DNA of 64,000 nucleotides, from NCBI GenBank assembly GCA_036268425.1, contig DATAUE010000179.1, positions 1 to 64,000 of the forward strand, given 5' to 3'. Shown here one piece after another: positions 8,324 through 17,300 of this stretch. The notes under the pieces were generated by a model that had not been told where the DNA came from, searched no databases, and saw nothing but the letters and a program-made list of their open reading frames with translations. This DNA is from DATARH01 sp036268425. GTDB lineage: Bacteria; Pseudomonadota; Alphaproteobacteria; ATCC43930; CGMCC-115725. A program made the position numbers and the translations under genes. Within the stretch, counting starts at the first letter, position 1; every line of letters begins with the position of its first letter.

Positions 8324-8773
8324 TTATGCCGTGGCCGTCGCGGGAGCGAGGCGAAACTGCGGCAGCGTGATGTCGTCGTTGAGCTTTTCAAAGACGACCT
8401 CAACCCGGCGGCCGACCTTGGCTTCGGTGTAGGGCACGCCAAGCAGGTTACCGGCCATCAGCGCGCCCGGTGCATCGTCGAGTTCGACGATGATGCTGGC
8501 GTAGGGCACCGCGGCGGCGAAGCGCTTGTCGCCGGTGTGGTACATGATCGTGTAGGCATAGATCGCGCCTTGGCCGCGTACCGGCTCGAATTTGAGATCG
8601 GTCGAGACGCATTGGGTGCAGGTTGCATAGGGCGGGTGCTGAAAATGCCCGCAGCTCTGGCAGCGCTGCAATTCCAGAACCTCGCGCTTGGCCGCTTCCC
8701 AGAACGGTCGGGTCCATTCGTTCGGCACCGGGGTCGGCCGGGTCACCTTGCTCCAGTCGCTCAATCCGTCCAC
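8324..8773 (-). CDS. Zn-ribbon/OB-fold DUF35 protein, thiolase partner
   Basis: At 149 residues this is a standard two-domain DUF35 protein. An N-terminal helix (WTRPFWEAAKREVLELQRC) is followed by a rubredoxin-like Zn ribbon with paired cysteines CQSCGHFQHPPYATCTQC and a C-terminal OB fold (GQGAIYAYTIMYH to RVEVVFEKLND). Such proteins bind thiolase or Ltp subunits and help hold acyl-CoA. Examples are ChsH2-Ltp2 in steroid side-chain degradation and BbsA-BbsB in anaerobic toluene degradation. It sits between the CoA-transferase pair and the thiolase-fold gene in one operon. The ATG is preceded by aggaaaagg. Confidence 0.92.
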   Translation of the reverse strand: MDGLSDWSKVTRPTPVPNEWTRPFWEAAKREVLELQRCQSCGHFQHPPYATCTQCVSTDLKFEPVRGQGAIYAYTIMYHTGDKRFAAAVPYASIIVELDDAPGALMAGNLLGVPYTEAKVGRRVEVVFEKLNDDITLPQFRLAPATATA

Positions 8774-8806
8774 CCTTTTCCTCCTGTCTCGTACGATCTC
8801 GTAGCG

Positions 8807-10084
8807 TCAGATCACACGGCTTTGCGCCAGAATAGCGAGGTCGCCGCGCGACAGCCCCAATTCGTCGCAATAAATTTCCGCATTGTGCTCGCCGATCAGC
8901 GGCGCACGCCGGGAAATCCGCCAGGGCGAGCCGTTATAGATCGCGGCCTCGCCGGGATAGGTAAAGCTGCGCCCGAGTTCGGGGTGCTCGACCTCTTTCC
9001 AGAAACCGCGATCCTGCAGATGCGCGTCGTCGAGCAAAGCCTCCGGAGGGCGCACAGCGCCCCAGGTGAAGCCGCGTTCCTGCGCGGCATGGTAAACCTC
9101 TTCGGCCGGCAGGCTGGCGATGAAATTGGCAACGAGGTTGTCGATGATGTGCGACGTATTCGCCGCGATCACCGCCGGGTCCTGGTATTTCGCGTCGCGC
9201 AGGTCGCCGGCCATGCCGTTGGTGTCGAGCAGGTCGGCCAGTTCGCCGATATATCGCGGGTTCAGCCGCCCCGCCACCAGGGCGCAGACATAGGTGCCGT
9301 CCTTGGCGCGGAACTGGGTGCGAGGCGTTACGCCCGACGCGTGATGGCGGCCGGTCTGCCGCCGCAACACCTCGCCGCGATAGACATAATTGGCGATAGC
9401 CGCCTCGGTCGTCAGGGCGCAGGCCTCGTGGATCGAGGCGTCGATATACTGGCCTTCGCCTGATACCGTGCGGTGGACCAGAGCGGCCATGATCGCCATG
9501 TAGGCGAAGTGACAGCCCATGTGCCACGCATTGCCGCCGCCGGGAGCGATCGGCGGCGCATTCGGCACATCGGCTTCGTCATAGCCTGACGATGCCATTT
9601 CGCCGCCTGCCGCCATGTGCAGCAAATCGCTCGAAGCGTAATCCCGCCACGGGCCGGTCTGGCCGAACGGGGTCAGGGCGCACATCACCAGCCCCGGCTT
9701 CTGCCCGCCGAGAGCGTCGTAATCGAGCCCGAGCGAGGCCAGAAACCCCGGCCGGAAGGTTTCCACGATCACGTCGGCTGTTTCCGCCAGCCGCCGGAAA
9801 ATATCGCGGCCTTCGGTAGCCCCGACGTCGAGCGTGATGCCGCGCTTGGAGGTGTTGTAGTACCAGAACGACAGGCTGCGCTCGGGATGCGGGATGTCGT
9901 CGACGAACGGTCCAAGATGACGGCTCGACTCGCCGCCGGGCGGTTCGATCTTGACCACGTCGGCGCCGAGATCGCCGAGCAGCTTGCCGCAGAACTGGCC
10001 GGTTTCATCGGCCAGTTCCAGCACGCGCAGGCCGGCCAGCGGCCCCGGCAAAGCTGCGGTGTCCGTTTCCGGCATGTCGCTCAC
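8807..10084 (-). CDS. CaiB/BaiF CoA-transferase family III subunit lacking the catalytic Asp
   Basis: The 425-residue protein has family III features: LAGLRVLELADETG, GADVVKIEPPGGE, the NTSKRGITLD loop and DVIVETFRPG. At the position of the catalytic Asp (D169 of formyl-CoA transferase) it reads PIAPGGGNAWHMG, about residues 178-190, with no Asp. Its start (GTG, with ATG three codons later) overlaps the upstream paralogue's stop in a GTGA, so translation is coupled and a 1:1 complex is likely. A pair with only one catalytic Asp is known for succinyl-CoA:benzylsuccinate CoA-transferase BbsEF, where the Asp-less subunit is structural. Confidence 0.9.
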   Translation of the reverse strand: MSDMPETDTAALPGPLAGLRVLELADETGQFCGKLLGDLGADVVKIEPPGGESSRHLGPFVDDIPHPERSLSFWYYNTSKRGITLDVGATEGRDIFRRLAETADVIVETFRPGFLASLGLDYDALGGQKPGLVMCALTPFGQTGPWRDYASSDLLHMAAGGEMASSGYDEADVPNAPPIAPGGGNAWHMGCHFAYMAIMAALVHRTVSGEGQYIDASIHEACALTTEAAIANYVYRGEVLRRQTGRHHASGVTPRTQFRAKDGTYVCALVAGRLNPRYIGELADLLDTNGMAGDLRDAKYQDPAVIAANTSHIIDNLVANFIASLPAEEVYHAAQERGFTWGAVRPPEALLDDAHLQDRGFWKEVEHPELGRSFTYPGEAAIYNGSPWRISRRAPLIGEHNAEIYCDELGLSRGDLAILAQSRVI

Positions 10085-11406
10085 GGGAGCATCTCCTCCA
10101 TGTACGGAAAGCGCGGGCGTCTCGCCGGCCAGAACGTGCCGTCGGCAAATCCGGCGCGCAGCTCCTCGCGGCTGTAGCCAAGCAGGCCTTCGACGATTTC
10201 CTGCGTATGCTGGCCGATCAGCGGGCTTGGCAGGTGGTTTTCCGCCGGGGTCTGCGACAGCTTGAACGGCGCGTTCTGTACCTTGTGCGGGCCGAGTGCC
10301 GGATGCTCCATCTCCAGGTACATTTCGCGGTGGCGCAGTTGCGGGTCGTGTTCGACCCGGTCTTCAGCGCTTTGCACCGGCAGCGCGCGGACGCCGGCCG
10401 CCTGACAGTGCTCGGTGACTTCATACTTCCCGAGAGTCAGGGTCCACGCTTCGATTTGCTCGTCGAGCGCCTCCTGATGCGCCAGCCGCCCGGCCGTTGT
10501 GGCAAACTCAGGCGCCGTGGCCCATTCTGGCGCGCCCATTACCTGCACCAGACGCTGCCATTCCTCGTCGGTGTGGCAGACGATAACGCACCAATCGTTG
10601 TAGTCGCCGGGGTGCGTGCGATAGGCGTTGTGCGGTGCGACGGTCGGCCCGCGGCCGTTAGGGACCAATGGCGTCCCCGGCCAGTGCGCCCGGTTGCCGG
10701 CGGGAAAGCCGGCTCGGCGCGCGCCTCTCCCGTTGACCGTAAAGTCCAGCAGCAATGGGCCGTTGAGCGGCACGCTCGACACCATCTGCGACTGGTCTAT
10801 GTGCTGGCCTTTGCCGGTCATGTTGCGGTGGTAAAGGCCGGTCAGCGCGCACATCGCGCCGTACATGCCACCGGTATCGTCCATATACGACCAGCCCCAG
10901 CCGGCCGGCGGCTGGTCCGGCAGGCCGGAGAGATAGGTCAGCCCCGAGACCGCCTGCGCGACCGGACCGAACGTCGTGTAATGGTGGTGCCGCCCGGTAT
11001 GGCCATAGCCCGACATCGACACATAGACGATGTCAGGCTTGATTTTGCACAGCTCTGGATAGCCAAGGCCCCATTTCTGCAACACGCGGGAGCTGAAATT
11101 CTCGATCACGATGTCCGAAACGGCGATCAGCCGCTTGACGATTTCCAGCCCCTTGGCGCTGCGGACATTGAGGCTCAGGCTTTTTTTGTTGACGTTGGTG
11201 TCGTTGAAATTGCCCGAGGTGTTGAGGTTGGTTTCGAGGTGTTGCGGCGTGGTGCTGCTCGGCAGCCGGCCACGTTCGTTTTCCGGCCACTCGATCTTGA
11301 TGATTTCGGCGCCGAGCGCTCCGAGCCAGCGCGTCGCCCACGGCCCAGCCCGCACCCAGCTAAAATCGACGACACGGATATTGTCGAGGGCTCGCGGTCG
11401 AGACAT
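10081..11406 (-). CDS. CaiB/BaiF CoA-transferase family III, catalytic subunit
   Basis: The 441-residue protein opens RALDNIRVVDFSWVRAGPWA and carries GAEIIKIEWP, NVNKKSLSLNV and IVIENFSSRV. It retains the active-site Asp in SYMDDTGGMYG (about D177), which forms the acyl-aspartyl anhydride. The ATG at 11406 is chosen for its aggagaaac ribosome-binding site; an upstream extension is Arg-rich and unconserved. It is the first gene of the operon running to 7125. The 300-base divergent spacer to the dehydrogenase at 11708 must hold its promoter. It probably transfers CoA between dicarboxylic or aromatic acids; the substrate is unknown. Confidence 0.92.
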   Translation of the reverse strand: MSRPRALDNIRVVDFSWVRAGPWATRWLGALGAEIIKIEWPENERGRLPSSTTPQHLETNLNTSGNFNDTNVNKKSLSLNVRSAKGLEIVKRLIAVSDIVIENFSSRVLQKWGLGYPELCKIKPDIVYVSMSGYGHTGRHHHYTTFGPVAQAVSGLTYLSGLPDQPPAGWGWSYMDDTGGMYGAMCALTGLYHRNMTGKGQHIDQSQMVSSVPLNGPLLLDFTVNGRGARRAGFPAGNRAHWPGTPLVPNGRGPTVAPHNAYRTHPGDYNDWCVIVCHTDEEWQRLVQVMGAPEWATAPEFATTAGRLAHQEALDEQIEAWTLTLGKYEVTEHCQAAGVRALPVQSAEDRVEHDPQLRHREMYLEMEHPALGPHKVQNAPFKLSQTPAENHLPSPLIGQHTQEIVEGLLGYSREELRAGFADGTFWPARRPRFPYMEEMLP

Positions 11407-11707
11407 GGCGACGTTTCTCCTGCGAGAGCGGGGCGGGGAGGCCGCCTGCGGGTTCCCGTATCGGCGACGGCGCCGCCGGTCCACTCCAGGTGAAGTGTAG
11501 CGCAACAACCATGCATCGCCGCAACCGGTCCTGACGCGGTTCCGCTACGCAAGCCGCGGCGGGGGCGGATGTTTCCGCAGAAAGCCGCGGTCGTCGCTGG
11601 GACACGACGGCGCGAAAACCTGTATTCTGCAATCCTGTGATGACTGCCTGCCGGTATTCGATGCCAGGCCGGCGGCGCGAAACGATCGATCGAAGGGGGA
11701 CCGAGAA
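11407..11707. other. Divergent intergenic spacer
   Basis: This 301-base stretch separates the divergently transcribed CoA-transferase operon and hydroxyacid dehydrogenase gene. It must contain both promoters. I see no convincing -35/-10 pair, operator palindrome or small ORF; only the ribosome-binding sites at its two ends are clear. Confidence 0.5.
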
Positions 11708-12688
11708 ATGGCGACGAACATCAAAAAGCTGCTGTTGCCGATCACGATGGCCAAAGCCGGGTGGGCGATCGTCGAGGCGCGCGAGGATGTCGAAGGCGTG
11801 CCCTACGACGTGACCGGCCCGAAGGCGGAATTGCACAAACTGCTCGAAGACGCCGCCGGGGTAGCGCTGTCGGTACAGCCGTTCAGCGACCCGGAGCTCG
11901 ACGCCGGGCGGAACCTCGAAGTCGTCGCCCGCATCGGCGTCGGCTATGACGCAGTCGATGTGCCGGCGCTGACCCGGCGCAAGGTTCCGCTGATGATCGC
12001 CGGCACCGCGAACTCGGTGACGGTCGCCGAAGCGGGCATTTTTCTGATGATGTCGCTGGCGCGCAAAGGCGCCTACATGGACACGATGGTCAAGGAAGGC
12101 CGCTGGCGCGACCGCTACAGCGACATGCCGGTTGATATGTATGCCAAAACCGTGCTGGTGGTCGGCTTTGGCAAGATCGGGTCGCGCTCGGCGAAGCGCC
12201 TCGCGGCGCTGGAAACCAACGTGCTGGTCTACGACCCGTACACCTATTCCGAGACGATCCGCGGCATGGGGTACGAGCCGGTCGCTGACCTCGACGAAGC
12301 GGTGGCGCGTGCCGATTTCATCACGATCCATTGCCCGAAGACGCCGGAAACCACCGGCATGTTCAACGCCGCCCGCCTCGCCAAAATGAAGAAGACCGCC
12401 TATTTGGTGAACACGGCGCGCGGGGGCATCGTCGATGAAAAAGCATTGCACGACGTCCTGACCCGCAACCAGATCGCCGGGGCGGCGCTCGACGTATTCG
12501 AGACTGAACCGACGCCGGCCGACAACCCGCTGTTGAAGCTCAAGAACTTCATCGCGGCGCCGCACATGGCAGGCGTCACCAGCGAAGCCGTCGATCGCAT
12601 GGCGATCGTCGCCGTGCAGAACATGCTGTCGGTTATCGACGGCAAGCCGATCCGCGACAATGTCATCAACCGTGAAGTCCTGGACTGA
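11708..12688 (+). CDS. D-isomer-specific 2-hydroxyacid dehydrogenase
   Basis: The protein of 326 residues has the NAD-binding motif VVGFGKIGSRSAKRL near residue 150 with the adenosine-ribose acidic region VYDPY. Catalytic positions follow in order: Arg in VNTARGGIVDEKAL (about 237), Glu in VFETEPTP (about 264) and His in APHMAGVTSEA (about 284). This is the SerA/PdxB/hydroxypyruvate-reductase group without an ACT domain, so it is not a full-length SerA. The ATG follows gaaggggg. It stands alone, divergent from the CoA-transferase operon, and ends against a hairpin shared with the convergent efflux operon. It could reduce 2-oxo acids such as hydroxypyruvate; the substrate is uncertain. Confidence 0.93.
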   Translation: MATNIKKLLLPITMAKAGWAIVEAREDVEGVPYDVTGPKAELHKLLEDAAGVALSVQPFSDPELDAGRNLEVVARIGVGYDAVDVPALTRRKVPLMIAGTANSVTVAEAGIFLMMSLARKGAYMDTMVKEGRWRDRYSDMPVDMYAKTVLVVGFGKIGSRSAKRLAALETNVLVYDPYTYSETIRGMGYEPVADLDEAVARADFITIHCPKTPETTGMFNAARLAKMKKTAYLVNTARGGIVDEKALHDVLTRNQIAGAALDVFETEPTPADNPLLKLKNFIAAPHMAGVTSEAVDRMAIVAVQNMLSVIDGKPIRDNVINREVLD

Positions 12689-12709
12689 TCTAGGCCGGGT
12701 TCTTTGAGT

Positions 12710-12742
12710 GACCATCGTTCCTGCGTCGCAGGAATGATGGTC
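12710..12742. terminator. Bidirectional hairpin between convergent genes
   Basis: Two 16-base arms, gaccatcgttcctgcg and cgcaggaatgatggtc, flank a single base and pair with one G-U wobble. The hairpin lies 21 bases after the dehydrogenase stop and touches the stop of the efflux lipoprotein gene on the other strand. It has no clear T-run, so it is terminator-like rather than canonical. Confidence 0.6.
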
Positions 12743-14318
12743 AGGGAAATTTCGGCAACGCGTCGGCTGGCGGAAGCGGGCTGAAATTCAACGGGCTATC
12801 GCGCTCGATGCGGTCACGACTCGGCAGCTGTGCCGCGTCCCAGCCGCCGCCGAGCGCCTGGATCAGCGCGACGCTGGCGACGAGGCGACTCTGCCGGATG
12901 TTGACAACGGTCTCGGCGTCGGCGAGTGCGGTGGTCTCGGCGACAATGACGCTGGTATAGGCAACGGTGCCGGCCTTGTACTGGTTGTTGATGATGCGCT
13001 CGGCCTCGCGCGCGGCCGCGAGCGCTGCTTCCTGCGCTTTCGCTTGATCGGCGAGAATGCGCAATGCCGCCAACTCGTCCTCGACCTGCTGAAATCCGGT
13101 CAGGACGGTTTGCCGATAATCCGCGATTGCGGCATCGAACAGCGCGCGCTGCTGCTCGACGATGGCGTGCCGGCCGCCGGCATCGAACAGCGTCTCGGCC
13201 AGGGTGCCGCCGAATGACCACATGCGGCTCGATGCGGTCAGCAATTTGTCGAGCATCGCCGCGGCCACGCCGTAATCCGCCGACAATGTGACGTTCGGGA
13301 AAAACGCCGTCTCGGCGACGCCGATCTGAGCATTGGCGGCGGCCATCCGACGCTCCGCAGCGGCAATGTCGGGCCGCCGCTGCAGCAGTGCCGCGGGCAG
13401 TTCGCCGGGTGCAGCAGGGATCGCGATTGCGGCCGTCGCGGGCGCGAGCGTGAGCGTGGAGGGCGGCTTGCCGATCAAGACGGCGATGGCATGTTCAAGC
13501 TGCGAGCGAGTAACGCCGATCGCGACAAGCTGCGCCCGCGTGCTTTCGAGCTGCGCCTCGGCCTGCGCGACCGCCGACTGGTCGGCCGTGCCACTGTTGA
13601 ATTGATTGCGGGTGATCCGCACTGATTCGGTATAGGCGGCGACCGAGGATTGCAGCAGCCGCTTCAGTTCGTCGGCGACACGGAGCTGCATGTAATCGCT
13701 GGCGAGCTGGCCTTGCGCCGACAGCCGTGCGCTGGCGAGGTCCCCGGCGCTGGCCTGGGCGTTCGCGACATCGCTCTCGACGGTGCGCCGGATACGGCCC
13801 CAGAGATCCGGCGTCCAGCCAGCCGAACCGCTGAGCGCAAAGGCGTTGGATATGTTCCCGCCGCCGCCCCCGCCGGTGCCGACACCGGAGCCGCCCGCGC
13901 CTGATCCGCCCGTTCCAGACCCGCCAGCGCCCGATCCGCCGCCGGGGTTGCGCGAACGGGTTGCGGAGGCGTTAAAGGTCAGCGTTGGAAAAAAACCGGA
14001 GCGCGCCTGTGCCACGATTGCCGTGGCTTGGCGATACGCGGCCTCGGCTGATTTGAGGTTCTGGTTCGAGATGTCGATCTGCCGTTCCAGAGCGTCGAGC
14101 ACGGGGTCGCGGTAGACCGACCACCACGCGCCGCGGTCAATCGCATCGGCCGGTTGCGCGATCTGCCAGCCCGCTTCCTTGTAGGCGGCCGGAATCTCTG
14201 CCGGCGGCTCTTTGTAATCCGGCCCGATGGTGCAGCCTGCGAGGAGCGGCAGGGCAAGCAGCGCAACAAAGTGCCGCCGCCGCTTTGCCCGCAGCGTACG
14301 CGAAGAGGAAGGCATCAT
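12741..14318 (-). CDS. RND efflux outer-membrane lipoprotein (NodT/OprM family)
   Basis: The 525-residue protein begins with an Arg-rich n-region, a hydrophobic stretch and the lipobox LPLLAGC, giving an acylated Cys after the signal peptide. Two outer-membrane-efflux repeats follow, with IDISNQNLKSAEAAYRQA in the first and NAQIGVAETAFFPNVTLS in the second, forming a TolC-like trimeric channel. The start ATG 14318 overlaps the RND stop by ATGA. Residues about 127-148 hold an unusual Gly/Ser insert of pentapeptides GGSGA/GGSGT, encoded by a 15-bp repeat. It is the last gene of the efflux operon and provides the exit duct for both pumps. Confidence 0.93.
   Translation of the reverse strand: MMPSSSRTLRAKRRRHFVALLALPLLAGCTIGPDYKEPPAEIPAAYKEAGWQIAQPADAIDRGAWWSVYRDPVLDALERQIDISNQNLKSAEAAYRQATAIVAQARSGFFPTLTFNASATRSRNPGGGSGAGGSGTGGSGAGGSGVGTGGGGGGNISNAFALSGSAGWTPDLWGRIRRTVESDVANAQASAGDLASARLSAQGQLASDYMQLRVADELKRLLQSSVAAYTESVRITRNQFNSGTADQSAVAQAEAQLESTRAQLVAIGVTRSQLEHAIAVLIGKPPSTLTLAPATAAIAIPAAPGELPAALLQRRPDIAAAERRMAAANAQIGVAETAFFPNVTLSADYGVAAAMLDKLLTASSRMWSFGGTLAETLFDAGGRHAIVEQQRALFDAAIADYRQTVLTGFQQVEDELAALRILADQAKAQEAALAAAREAERIINNQYKAGTVAYTSVIVAETTALADAETVVNIRQSRLVASVALIQALGGGWDAAQLPSRDRIERDSPLNFSPLPPADALPKFP
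13876..13935 (-). repeat. 15-bp coding repeat (GGSGx pentapeptides)
   Basis: Four successive 15-bp units (for example 13891-13905, 13906-13920 and 13921-13935) encode GGSGV, GGSGA, GGSGT and GGSGA in the first half of the efflux lipoprotein. The insert lies where OprM-like proteins have a short loop. Confidence 0.8.
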
Positions 14319-17300
14319 TCGCCTGGCTCGGCGATGTGGCCGGGCAATGCCGAAGGATGTCCGCTGCCCCAGCGGCGCTGTGCCCACAGCCGCAGCCGGT
14401 CGAGGTACAGATAGATCACCGGCGTGGTGTAGAGGGTCAGCGCCTGGCTGACCAGCAATCCGCCGACGATCGAGATGCCGAGCGGCCTACGGAGTTCCGA
14501 TCCCTCGCCAAAACCGATTGCCAGCGGCACCGCACCCAGCATTGCCGCCAAGGTCGTCATCATAATCGGCCGGAAGCGCAGCAGCGACGCCCGGTAGATC
14601 GCTTCGCGTGAACTGAGGCCCTCGGTGCGCTCGGCGGCAAGCGCAAAATCAATCATCATAATGGCGTTCTTTTTGACGATGCCGATCAGCAGGATGACCC
14701 CGATCAGCGCGATGATGCTGAATTCGGTGTTGAACAGCATCAGTGCCAGGACCGCACCGACTCCCGCCGAGGGCAGGGTCGAAAGGATCGTTATCGGGTG
14801 CACATAGCTTTCGTACAGCACGCCGAGAACGATGTAGACCGCGACCAGCGCCGCCGCGATCAGCATCGGCTCGTCGGAAAGCGATTGTTGAAAGACCTGC
14901 GCGGTGCCCCGGAAGCTGCCATGGATTGTGGCCGGCACATGCAGGCTCGCCATCGTCTCGTCGATTGCCTGCGTCGCATCGCTGAGCGACACGCCGGGCT
15001 TCAGGTTGAACGAGATGGTGTTGGCGACGAACAGCCCTTGATGGCCGACTGCTAGCGGTGTGCTGCCGGTTTTGTAATGCGCGACTGCCGATAGCGGCAC
15101 CATGTTCTCGCCCGATGTGCTGACCGCGGCCCCGGTCGAGGTTGAGCTGCGCCCGGTATTGGCGAGGGCATTGTTGGCCTGATTGCGCGCCGTGTCGGCG
15201 GCGAGTTGCGCCGTCGTGGTGGCCGCGCTCTGCGTCGATGTTTGTGCGCTGACAGTGCCGGCCAGCGCGTTGGTGGATTTGGTGCCACTTACCGGGCCGC
15301 CCGCGGTGCTGATGTAGATTTGCTTCAGCGTGTCGGGGCTCTCCCAGAATTGCGGCGCCACCTCCATCACGACGTGATACTGGTTGCGGGGAGTGTAAAT
15401 GACCGACACCTGCCGCTGGCCGAAGGCGTCGTAGAGCGTGTTATCGACTTGCGAAACGGTGAGGCCGAGCCGCGCCGCTGTTGCGCGGTCGATAACCAGA
15501 TCGGTTTCGAGGCCTTTCTGTTGCTGTGTCGAGTTGACCTCGGTCAATTGCGGCAGCTTGTCGAGTGCCGCCTCGACCTTGGGCGTCCATTCGAACAGCT
15601 CGGCAAGATCGTCGCCTTGCAGTGTGTATTGGTAGAGCGCGTTGGTCTGACGGCCGCCGACGCGGATATCCTGCACTGGTTGCAGAAACAGCCGCGCGCC
15701 GGCGACCTGTCCGAGCTGGCCGCGTAGCCGGCCGATGACCTGATCGACAGCCAGCTTGCGTTCCGCAAGCGGTTTCAGCGCGACAAAAACGAAGCCGGAA
15801 TTGGTCTGGCCGCCGCCGGTAAAGCCGACGACGCTGGCAACCGCGGGGTCCTTTTGGATGATCGAGATGAAATCGCTGAGCTTCTGGCGCATCAGCTGAA
15901 ACGAGATGCTCTGATCGGCCTGCAGCCCGCCGACCATCCGGCCGGTATCCTGCTGCGGGAACAGGCCCTTCGGCACCATGTAGAACAAAAAGACGTTGAG
16001 GCCGATGGCCAGGAACAGCACCACCAGGACGATGAACGGGCGCCGCAAGGCCCACGAGAGTGTGCGGTCGTAAAATCCCAGCATCGCGTCGAACACTTTT
16101 TCGCTGGCGAGATACCAGCGCGACCGCCGCGCACCCGGATCGTGCGTCGTGATAAAGGCGCACATCATCGGAGTCGTGGTCAGCGAGATCACCAGCGAGA
16201 TCAGGATCGCGACCGATAATGTCATCGCGAATTCGCGGAACAGCCGGCCGACGAGGCCGCCCATCAGCAGGATCGGCACGAACACGGCGATCAGCGACAC
16301 GCTCATCGACAGCACGGTGAAGCCGACCTCGCGCGCTCCCCGCAGCGCAGCGTCGCGGCGTGACATGCCGGCTTCGAGATAGCGGGTTATGTTCTCCAGG
16401 ACGACGATTGCGTCATCGACGACAAACCCGGTCGAGACGGTCAGCGCCATCAGCGACAGATTGTCGAGGCTGAAACCGAGCAGGTACATCGCACCGAACG
16501 TACCGATCAGCGATACGGGCACCGCAACGCTCGGGATCAGCGTGGCCCGCACGCTGCGTAGAAACAGGAACACGACAAGAATCACGAGGCCGATCGCGAT
16601 CAGCAACGTGCGCTCGACATCGTGCAGCGAGGTCCGGATCGTGGTGCTGCGGTCATTGGCGACCTGCAGGTCGATATCACTCGGCAGCGAAGCGCTGAGC
16701 TGCGGCAGGAGCCTGGTAACGCGATCGACCGTGTCGATGATGTTGCCGCCGGGCTGCCGATAAAGAATGACCAGCACGGCCGGCTTGCCGTTGGCGAGAC
16801 CGGCGTTGCGGATATTTTCGACATCGTCGTTGATTTCGGCGACATCGGACAGGCGCACCGCCGCCCCGTTGCGATAGGCAATCACCAGCGGCTTGTAGTC
16901 GACCGCCAGGTTGGCTTGGTCGTTGGTGTAGAGCTGCAGGTGCCGGTCGCCGTCGTCGATCGCGCCTTTTGGGCTGTGCGCGTTGGCCGAAGCCAGCGCA
17001 GCGCGTACGTCTTCGAGGCCGATGCCATATTTGAACAGAGCCAGCGGATTAAGCTCGACGCGCACCGCGGGAAGTGCGCTGCCGCTGATCGTGACCTGCC
17101 CGATACCTTCGATCTGCGATAGCGCCGGCTGCAGGACGGTCGAGGCGAGATCGTACATCTGGCCGCGGGTTTTGGTGCTCGAGGTCATCGACAGGATCAG
17201 GATCGGTGCATCGGCAGGGTTGACCTTGCGGTAGGTCGGGTTGCTCCTGAGGCTGGTCGGCAGATCGGCGCGGGCCGCGTTGATTGCCGCCTGGACGTCG

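Noticed and set aside
7272..8432. 386-residue plus-strand ORF opposite the thiolase-fold gene
   Set aside because: The opposite strand encodes recognised thiolase and DUF35 proteins with ribosome-binding sites; the plus-strand translation has no family features.
8807..10084. Idea that the Asp-less CoA-transferase is a pseudogene
   Set aside because: The frame is intact, all other family segments are kept and it is translationally coupled to an Asp-containing paralogue, which better fits a structural subunit.
10207..11493. 428-residue plus-strand ORF opposite the CoA-transferase gene
   Set aside because: Shadow of a family III CoA-transferase with an intact active site on the minus strand.
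11360..12715. 451-residue minus-strand ORF opposite the hydroxyacid dehydrogenase
   Set aside because: The plus strand encodes all NAD-binding and catalytic motifs; the minus translation is shadow sequence.
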